From: Methanosarcinales archaeon
GTDB lineage: Archaea > Halobacteriota > Syntropharchaeia > Alkanophagales > Methanospirareceae
DNA: 10,894 bases
NCBI GenBank assembly: GCA_030665925.1
Contig: DAOUYX010000036.1
Span: 1 to 10,894 of the forward strand
Reading direction: 5' to 3'
Position 1 is the stretch's first letter; each line of letters starts with the position of its first letter. Positions 1 to 5,160 of this stretch are shown in pieces. A model generated the notes under the pieces. The model searched no databases. It saw only the letters and a list, made by a program, of their open reading frames with translations, and was not told the DNA's origin. The position numbers and the translations under genes were made by a program.

Positions 1-1
1 G

Positions 2-514
2 ATCGGCGTTTTCCTCGCTTTTATCGCAGCTTACGGGTTCGGACGTGATAAGATCAATCTATGGACAAGAGAAGCGGTACAAAGGGGTGGGGGTATACTC
101 ATGGTATTGTGCGCTGGCGGTGCGCTTGGCTCCACCTTAGCAATGACCGGTGTGGGTCAGGAGATCGGTGCAATGGTTCTACGATCAGGCTTGCCCGCAC
201 TCTTCATTCCCTTCATGGTCGCCGTTGCGATACAGAGTGTGCAGGGTTCGCGGCTCGTAACGTTTCTGATTGTGCCCGGTATAATTATGCCGATTCTGCC
301 TGAACTCGGCTTGCCCCTTGAAATTGCACTGATGTCCATGGCTTCAGGCACGTTCATGGTATCGCATGCGAATGACGCATATTTCTGGACGGTCGTAGAG
401 CTTGCGGACATGACTCCGTCTGCGGGGTATCGTTGCTACACAGTTGGCGGAATGGTACTTGGTGCTGTGGCGTTGCTTATGGCGATTGTTGTGTATTTGT
501 GTGGTTATTTTTAG
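2..514 (+). CDS. GntP-family (gluconate:H+ symporter-like) permease, C-terminal part
   Basis: The frame is open from base 2 to the stop at 512-514, so only the last 170 residues are present and the start lies to the left of the window. The protein is strongly hydrophobic, with several membrane segments. It contains an AGGALGSTL stretch, a polar VQGSRLVTFL segment between membrane helices, and a SHANDAYFW segment. The last matches the SHVNDSxFW signature near the end of GntP/GntT-type carboxylate permeases. Known members bring gluconate or related sugar acids and hydroxy acids across the cytoplasmic membrane with protons; the substrate here cannot be told. A final helix ends near VYLCGYF, as usual for the family, so the C-terminus looks complete. 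An ATG at 101 lies inside this frame but is an internal methionine. No terminator is obvious after the stop. Confidence 0.8.
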   Translation: MGVFLAFIAAYGFGRDKINLWTREAVQRGGGILMVLCAGGALGSTLAMTGVGQEIGAMVLRSGLPALFIPFMVAVAIQSVQGSRLVTFLIVPGIIMPILPELGLPLEIALMSMASGTFMVSHANDAYFWTVVELADMTPSAGYRCYTVGGMVLGAVALLMAIVVYLCGYF

Positions 515-611
515 AAGTTGGATGTAGAAGTTAAGAGAGAATAAGAGCGGGAAATGAGGAGAATACGTGCCCTGAGCCGATAGATTCAATTGTTGAGATA
601 CTAAAATGTGA

Positions 612-1040
612 TCGAAAAATCGGGGTTGTAAAGTCGTTGGTGCGCTGTGGCACATTCAGTTTGAAAGTCACTCCTCATTTGCGAAAATAAGGTTTAAAAT
701 ACATGAGTGGGCTTACGATAACACATTCCAGGACCCTTCTATGGACAACTTTTATTTGAGTGATCCTCTTATACCACCATACGAGGACTGGTCCAACTCT
801 ACTTGGTATGGGCTTGTGAATGAGAATGACAGCTATGCCCAATCCTATGGAGACCCCGTATGGCCGGCCAGAATGACAGGCGTGGACCTTGCAACGTTTT
901 GCTGGACAAGCCACTTTGACGACCCCGCGGGTGATTTCTCTTTTGATATGGCGGTAGTTACGAGCACTGGGGATATAGTCAATATTGTATTCAACTGCGC
1001 ATACAGCTACAGGTACCTACAACGAACACATCACGATTGA
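612..1040 (+). pseudogene. Fragment of a secreted or surface protein, out of frame with the next ORF
   Basis: The frame is open from just after a TGA at 609-611 to a TGA at 1038-1040. The first internal ATG is at 741, but the text before it (IRFKIHEWAYDNTFQDPS) reads as normal protein, so the coding sequence seems to begin further upstream and has lost its start. It has no signal peptide. It is rich in Asp, Asn, Trp and Tyr and carries an NST glycosylation sequon, as in archaeal extracellular proteins. I recognise no domain. Its last sensible residues are around TGDIVNIVFN. The tail after that (SYRYLQRTHHD) is the next gene's DNA read in the wrong frame. Most likely it is the remnant of a larger surface protein that was once joined to the following beta-helix ORF, or fused to it by a deletion. 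Confidence 0.5.
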
Positions 1041-1878
1041 CAAACCACTAACCTTGCAGGCTGGTTCAACCCCGATTATTGATGGCGAAGGAGCCGGTAC
1101 GGTGGTGACGATTAATGCCAGTAATGCGTATATCACAGGGTTTGCAGTCCAGAATGCCACCACAGGTGTTCTTGTTAGCTCAGGCACTAGTAATGAGCTA
1201 CACTTCAACAACATAGTTAACAACACCGATTATGGTGTTAACGGAACCCTGGCAGATGAAGAAGTCAATGCCATCAACAACTGGTGGGGAGCTGCCAGCG
1301 GGCCAACGCGTGCAGACAATCCTGGTGGCACTGGCGATGCAGTAGGCGACAACGTGAACTTTGACCCGTGGCTGGGAGCTGAGATAGAAGAGACCGAATC
1401 AGAGACTGTCTCAGGCTCAGGCACTGTGGAGGATACGTCTACAGGTGGTAATGTCACCATTGATGCCCCCGGAAACCATACCATCACCACCGTCAAGTAC
1501 GCAGATAACCCCGGTGGGGAGCCTACATTCCAGGCTACCGGTAATTACTGGGACGTTCATCTGGATAATGCCACTAACGTAGCCAGTATAACGATCGAAT
1601 TCTGTCCGGCTGGACCTTTTGATACCATCTACTACTGGGATGCTACAAGTAACAGTTGGAAGCCATGCTCTGATCAGGTCTACGCTGATGGATGCATAAC
1701 GGTGACAATCACTGATGATACTGAGCCAAGCCTTGAAGATTTAACAGGGCAAGAATTTGGTCGTGGTCGTCAAGGTGCTCCAGAGCAAGTGCCTGTGCTA
1801 ACGCCAATCGGAATAATAGCATTAATTGGCATATTGAGTGTGGTGCTTGCAGTAGCAACATCGAAGAGAAGAAGATAA
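985..1878 (+). CDS. Beta-helix surface protein with C-terminal membrane anchor, N-terminus missing
   Basis: The first possible start is a TTG at 985, and a stop in the same frame lies at 976-978. Residues 10-36 (GTYNEHITIDKPLTLQAG...) match the entry coil of right-handed parallel beta-helix (PbH1/NosD-like) surface proteins. Residues 40-100 are further coils ending in INNWWGAASGP, typical of this class. Residues about 140-255 form a second beta-rich domain (YYWDATSNSWKPC, then ITVTITDDTEPSLEDL) of a kind common before the anchor in archaeal surface proteins. The C-terminus has PVLTPIG, a hydrophobic helix (about 275-291) and SKRRR, an arrangement like archaeosortase-type or simple membrane anchors. 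Seven NxS/T sequons support an extracellular glycoprotein. There is no signal peptide and no promoter at 985, so this is probably the 3' part of a broken gene rather than a complete protein. Confidence 0.65.
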   Translation: MYSTAHTATGTYNEHITIDKPLTLQAGSTPIIDGEGAGTVVTINASNAYITGFAVQNATTGVLVSSGTSNELHFNNIVNNTDYGVNGTLADEEVNAINNWWGAASGPTRADNPGGTGDAVGDNVNFDPWLGAEIEETESETVSGSGTVEDTSTGGNVTIDAPGNHTITTVKYADNPGGEPTFQATGNYWDVHLDNATNVASITIEFCPAGPFDTIYYWDATSNSWKPCSDQVYADGCITVTITDDTEPSLEDLTGQEFGRGRQGAPEQVPVLTPIGIIALIGILSVVLAVATSKRRR

Positions 1879-1894
1879 GAGGCAAATAATTTTT

Positions 1895-1936
1895 GAGGGA
1901 ATAACTTTTTGTCTTCCCTCTCTTTTTTTATTTTTT
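1895..1936 (+). terminator. Hairpin and T-tract terminator of the surface-protein gene
   Basis: GAGGGA at 1895-1900 can pair with TCCCTC at 1915-1920. It is followed at once by a T-rich run (TCTTTTTTTATTTTTT). It lies 17 nt after the stop of the surface-protein ORF, a normal place for an archaeal U-tract terminator. Confidence 0.6.
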
Positions 1937-1951
1937 AAAACTATAAAGAAG

Positions 1952-2258
1952 GGCACTGTCTAAAAATCTAGTGATTTATCACCATCACCGCCGATAGCGC
2001 AGAGACCACAGAGTTTTTATAGTCTTTCCGAAAAACAACCACAAGATTACACAGATTTTCACACAACTTTTTTACCTTCGGTAAAAACCTTGACTAAAAG
2101 CATCCTCTTAGTTTTTCTTTTAGCACAGGTTTTCTTTTTGTGAAAAAGAAAAAGTGTTGTGATGCTTCTGCGTGCTCCGCGTACTCTGCGGTAAAACTCT
2201 GGTAACTATCTAATCTAAATCTAAAAATTGTAATTTCACTGGAAAATTAGACAGTGCC
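1952..2258. repeat. 307-bp MITE-like foldback element with 23-bp terminal inverted repeats
   Basis: The ends are 23-bp imperfect inverted repeats, 1952-1974 and 2236-2258, which agree at 19 of 23 positions; the outer 12 bases, GGCACTGTCTAA, are identical. No ORF of useful length lies between. The interior folds further: an 8-bp stem at 2069-2076/2080-2087, a perfect 10-bp stem TTTTCTTTTT-GTG-AAAAAGAAAA at 2130-2152, and flanking AGCATC (2099-2104) / GATGCT (2161-2166). It also contains CCACAAGATTACACAGATT and an ACCGCAGAG-type segment (2175-2196, reverse strand) seen again elsewhere in the window. The lack of coding and the paired ends fit a non-autonomous transposon (MITE) moved by a transposase encoded elsewhere. 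I find no clear target-site duplication, so the exact boundary and the transposase family are unproven. Confidence 0.65.
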
Positions 2259-2287
2259 TATCCTTAAAAATCTTTTGTTTTTGAGTT

Positions 2288-2303
2288 TCGAAAGATTTAA
2301 ATA
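2288..2303 (+). promoter_or_regulatory. BRE/TATA promoter of the 48-codon gene
   Basis: A purine-rich CGAAAGA precedes TTTAAATA at 2296-2303. The expected transcription start, about 25 nt further on, leaves a leader of roughly 10 nt before the ATG at 2337. A short leader like this is common in archaea. Confidence 0.5.
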
Positions 2304-2336
2304 GCGGTGCAGGATAATATTTAATAGGTACTGAAA

Positions 2337-2483
2337 ATGGGAAAGAGGTTTGAATACGTGATAAAGGTAGATGGAGAAGACATTTGGCATGGACTGAATC
2401 CCGAGAAGAAATTTGATGAGATAGTGGCAGAAAACCCTAAAAAAGGGTTTCTGTTGCATGGCGAACACATGAAAAGGTTTTAG
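2337..2483 (+). CDS. Small hypothetical protein, 48 aa
   Basis: The ATG at 2337-2339 opens a 48-codon frame ending in TAG at 2481-2483. The protein starts MGKRFEYVIKVDGEDIWHG and ends LLHGEHMKRF; it is soluble, charged, and has no Cys pair or membrane segment. I do not recognise a family. Three things support a real gene: a TATA box 34-41 nt upstream, a plausible hairpin/T-tract terminator downstream, and a balanced protein-like composition with no low-complexity run. It lies alone between the foldback element and the leftward PIN gene. Its location beside a PIN-domain protein could suggest an antitoxin-like partner, but the two are convergent and do not form the usual same-strand toxin-antitoxin pair, so I do not propose that. 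Confidence 0.5.
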   Translation: MGKRFEYVIKVDGEDIWHGLNPEKKFDEIVAENPKKGFLLHGEHMKRF

Positions 2484-2527
2484 TTTTAATATGTTAACCC
2501 AAACTAAAGATGGAAAAAGAGGTTGAA

Positions 2528-2563
2528 GAAAGCGCTTTTTTATTTTCGCTTTTCGGTTTTTTT
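2528..2563 (+). terminator. Weak hairpin and T-tract terminator after the 48-codon gene
   Basis: GAAAGCG (2528-2534) can pair with CGCTTTTC (2547-2554), with one extra T on the right arm, and GGTTTTTTT follows. It is 45 nt after the small gene's stop. It sits in the convergent gap to the PIN gene. Confidence 0.4.
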
Positions 2564-2596
2564 AAAAATTACGAATCAGGTATTCTAAATCCTCTT

Positions 2597-3052
2597 TTAA
2601 TCACTCTCCTCCAACCTATTCCTGCCTCGCAAATACACCGTTGCTATGCCCGCTTGTGACAATTTCGTCCTCAAATCCTCATCGTTGGTGAGGACCGCTG
2701 CCTTTCTCTTCAACGCTAACGCTACGATCATCTCGTCAGTGTCCTCCTCGCCTTTCTCTCCTTCTCCTTCCTCTATTGATATTGAAACCGTACATCCTGT
2801 AGGCATGCGTTCCTGTTCCTGTTCAGACGCATCAGTATATTTATGTATTAAAGAATACCCCACATTTGCAGCTATTTTCTCTTTACCCTTCAATCTCGGT
2901 CCTTGTCTGAGCCTATCCAACTCGGTCAAGACCTTTTTAGGCACGAGTATATGCACATAGCCCAGTCTCGCCAGCTCTTCAAAAATATCAACACCAAATT
3001 CGCCCGGTATGAGCAGTGCATTTGTGTCCACTATCACTTCCTTTCTTTTCAC
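2597..3052 (-). CDS. FCF1-like PIN-domain ribonuclease, 151 aa
   Basis: This is a single PIN domain close in layout to the archaeal FCF1/Utp24-like group. It opens with VIVDTNALLIP, then has VDIFEELARLGY, a VPKKVLTELDRL helix, a DTDEMIVALAL helix and AVLTNDEDLRTKL, and ends with VYLRGRNRL. The likely Mg-binding acids are D9, E44, D106 and D124, which matches the four-acid PIN active site. PIN proteins cut single-stranded or structured RNA; the FCF1 group in eukaryotes cleaves pre-rRNA, and the archaeal role is inferred to be RNA processing. Residues 94-107 form an acidic, glycine-rich loop (GEGEKGEEDTDE) just before the third acid. Translation starts at a GTG (3050-3052 on the reverse strand). 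It stands alone without a same-strand antitoxin-sized partner, which favours a housekeeping nuclease over VapC. Confidence 0.8.
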   Translation of the reverse strand: MKRKEVIVDTNALLIPGEFGVDIFEELARLGYVHILVPKKVLTELDRLRQGPRLKGKEKIAANVGYSLIHKYTDASEQEQERMPTGCTVSISIEEGEGEKGEEDTDEMIVALALKRKAAVLTNDEDLRTKLSQAGIATVYLRGRNRLEESD

Positions 3053-3115
3053 TTTCTCTTTAAACTAAACGTTCTTAAAGGTTGAAATAATTTTGGCTCG
3101 ACCATTAATTACCTT

Positions 3116-3277
3116 GACTTTGTCACATTTATTTCAAATTTACCGCGGAGAACGCTGAGTCCGCAGATAAAATTTCACGTTCAGATTCAGGTTGTGAAGA
3201 AGATAAAAGGACATATCTCCACTCTATATCCTCTGCGCTCTCCGTGAACTCTGCGGTTAATCTAATCTGACAATGTC
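3116..3277. repeat. 162-bp foldback element with ACCGCAGAG-type arms
   Basis: The ends GACTTTGTCA (3116-3125) and TGACAATGTC (3268-3277) are inverted repeats matching at 9 of 10 positions. Inside, two 26-bp arms (3142-3167 and 3232-3257) are inverted copies agreeing at 19 of 26 positions. The right arm, CTCCGTGAACTCTGCGGT, closely matches CTCCGCGTACTCTGCGGT at 2175-2192 in the first foldback element, and both are followed by a TAATCTAA-containing segment. The element contains no gene. It ends 7 nt before the mutL stop codon, so it could form a large hairpin in the mutL 3' UTR. Confidence 0.55.
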
Positions 3278-3284
3278 ATATTAC

Positions 3285-5030
3285 CTACCGCCTCTTAAAC
3301 CTCTTCTCTATCTCCTTCTTGCTCAGCCTTATCATCGTCGGTCTGCCATGCGGGCATGTAAACGGTATCTTTGCGATCTGCAACCGCTCCACGATCTCCC
3401 GCATATCCTCATAAGACAGTTTCTCGCCCGCCTTTATACTCGCTCTGCACGCGGCGGTGCTGAATAAAACCTTTATTCGCTCCTCTCTTTTACCGCGCTC
3501 CTCCACTAATTGTGTCATCACTTCTGTCAGCTCATCCTCTCCGATCATACCGTGAAAAACGACTGGTATCGCCCGAATAACATAACTGTCATCGCCAAGT
3601 CGCTCTATGTCAAACCCCATCTCTCTAAGCACGTTCTCGTTCTCCCTGAGTAAATAGAGCTGGTGCGGACTGAGTTCAGGCATGTACGGTCTCAAAAGCG
3701 TTTGCTTATCTATCCGCCCGCCATATTTCTCAATCAACCGCTCATAATTTATTCGCTCAGCAGCAGCGTGCTGGTCTATCATAATCACGTCGTCCTCTTC
3801 GCTCTGTGCTATAATGTAACTATCGAGGACCTGATATAACGGAGCAGCCCGTATGTCCAAACGGCCACTTCCTCTCTTCTCAGTGAACTCTTCCGCCTTT
3901 AGATCTTCTTGAATGGATGTTTGAACACTTATGGCTGCTCTTTTCTCTTTCGGCGCCGGGAGACCAAAGAAGTCAACGGCACCAGCTTCTATACCTTCCT
4001 CTCGCTGAACAATTTCGGGAATCAAATCCGCGTGGCGTAACGTTGTGGATACGGCGTCAGCTATGAATTGAAAGACGTCATTAGCGTGGTAAAAACGTAT
4101 TTCATGCTTCTTTGGATGGATGTTCACGTTTATTTCGCCGGGGTCAATGGAAAGAGAAATAACGGCGAAAGGATACGCGTGCTTCGGTAACAGAGACGCA
4201 TAACCTCTCTTTATCGCCTTTTCCACGACTTCACTCCTCACGAACCTCCGGTTCACATACGTGAAGAGGTGCTTCTTTGTGCCGTAGGATACCACCGGTT
4301 TGGAGATATAGCCGCTGATGGTGGCGATGGCGAGATGCCGGGGAGACTCCGGCGCTTTCAGCTCGATTAGCTCTTTCGCAACGCCACTTCCGTAGGTATT
4401 GACAATGGCGTCCAGCATCTTGCCCGTACCTACCGTGCTTATTACGGGACTCTCCTCGTGAACGAGTTCGAATTTTATCTCCGGATAGATCACCGCATAA
4501 TTTATGCACACGTCCACGATGTGCCGTAATTCAGTGGATTTCGATTTTAAAGTGCCAATTCTCGCCGGGAGGTTGTAAAACAGGCTTTTGACTTCTACGG
4601 TCGTGCCAATGCCCCTAGTTATTCTTCTTCTTTCCTTTATTACGCCGCCCTCAACTTTCAGATACGTGCCAAAATCTTCGCTTTCATGTCTTGTACTCAG
4701 TTCGATCCTTGACACGGCAGCTATGCTTGGCAACGCCTCACCGCGGAATCCAAGCGTCCGTAAAGCAGTCAGATCTTCAATCCTCTTTATTTTGCTCGTT
4801 GCGTGCTTCTCAAACGCAACCGCTACGTCCCCTTCACTTATACCGCAGCCATCATCCGTTATTCGGATGTAATCCCGTCCGCCATTGCCCACCTCCACAA
4901 CCATACGACTGCTTCCTGCATCTATGGAATTCTCTATCAATTCCTTAACCACCGATGCCGGTCGGTCCACAACCTCACCAGCGGCAATTTTACCGATTGT
5001 CTGCTCCTCTAAAACGAAAATGCACCTCAT
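3285..5030 (-). CDS. mutL: DNA mismatch repair protein MutL (endonuclease type)
   Basis: At 581 aa this is a full-length MutL. The N-terminal GHKL ATPase has KELIENSIDAG (29-39), TDDGCGI (58-64) and TLGFRGEALPSI (92-103). The transducer region runs to about residue 330, including NVNIHPKKHEIRF. A poorly conserved linker (about 335-395) joins the C-terminal dimerisation domain. This domain carries DQHAAAERINYE (419-430), the DQHA(X)2E(X)4E metal-binding motif of nicking MutL homologues, together with ACR (527-529) and CPHGRP (559-564). It should therefore nick the error-containing strand after a mismatch is detected, in a MutH-independent pathway. QTLLRP (443-448) fits the QxxLxP sliding-clamp motif of MutL proteins. 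No mutS lies in the window. The ATG at 5028-5030 fits the family N-terminus and follows a purine-rich GAAAGAGAG. The gene diverges from polB. Confidence 0.95.
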   Translation of the reverse strand: MRCIFVLEEQTIGKIAAGEVVDRPASVVKELIENSIDAGSSRMVVEVGNGGRDYIRITDDGCGISEGDVAVAFEKHATSKIKRIEDLTALRTLGFRGEALPSIAAVSRIELSTRHESEDFGTYLKVEGGVIKERRRITRGIGTTVEVKSLFYNLPARIGTLKSKSTELRHIVDVCINYAVIYPEIKFELVHEESPVISTVGTGKMLDAIVNTYGSGVAKELIELKAPESPRHLAIATISGYISKPVVSYGTKKHLFTYVNRRFVRSEVVEKAIKRGYASLLPKHAYPFAVISLSIDPGEINVNIHPKKHEIRFYHANDVFQFIADAVSTTLRHADLIPEIVQREEGIEAGAVDFFGLPAPKEKRAAISVQTSIQEDLKAEEFTEKRGSGRLDIRAAPLYQVLDSYIIAQSEEDDVIMIDQHAAAERINYERLIEKYGGRIDKQTLLRPYMPELSPHQLYLLRENENVLREMGFDIERLGDDSYVIRAIPVVFHGMIGEDELTEVMTQLVEERGKREERIKVLFSTAACRASIKAGEKLSYEDMREIVERLQIAKIPFTCPHGRPTMIRLSKKEIEKRFKRR

Positions 5031-5066
5031 AAACTCTCTTTCATAAAAGAACCTACGCTAATTTAA

Positions 5067-5074
5067 AAATATAA
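5067..5074 (-). promoter_or_regulatory. TATA box for mutL
   Basis: On the reverse strand the sequence reads TTATATTT at this place, 37-44 nt upstream of the mutL ATG. This puts the expected transcription start about 12-15 nt before the start codon. Confidence 0.45.
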
Positions 5075-5132
5075 GTTATAGCAGGAGTAACCTAAAAAAA
5101 CAGCTTCCGTTCTCGTTTGAACGATGCAGGAG

Positions 5133-5140
5133 TTTGTATA
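5133..5140 (+). promoter_or_regulatory. TATA box for polB
   Basis: TTTGTATA lies 21-28 nt before the polB ATG at 5161, so the transcript would begin at or very near the start codon (leaderless). No Shine-Dalgarno sequence precedes the ATG, which agrees. The imperfect palindrome TCGTTTGAACGA (5113-5124) and a direct repeat GCAGGAGT (5081-5088 and 5126-5133) lie next to the box and could be regulator sites; this is inference only. Confidence 0.45.
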
Positions 5141-5160
5141 AGTAAAGTAAACAAAGAGCA

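Noticed and set aside
344..655. 103-codon open frame on the minus strand
   Set aside because: It is antisense to the GntP permease 3' end, which has recognisable motifs. The frame shows no domain.
675..914. 79-codon open frame on the minus strand
   Set aside because: It is antisense to the surface-protein fragment, whose plus-strand translation looks more protein-like. No family or promoter was seen.
2247..2468. 73-codon open frame on the minus strand
   Set aside because: It overlaps the end of the foldback element and the 48-codon plus-strand gene, which has a better promoter. Its translation is AT-driven and unrecognisable.
2337..3052. Toxin-antitoxin pair of the 48-codon gene with the PIN protein
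   Set aside because: The genes are convergent and separated by a terminator, and the PIN protein resembles the FCF1 group more than VapC.
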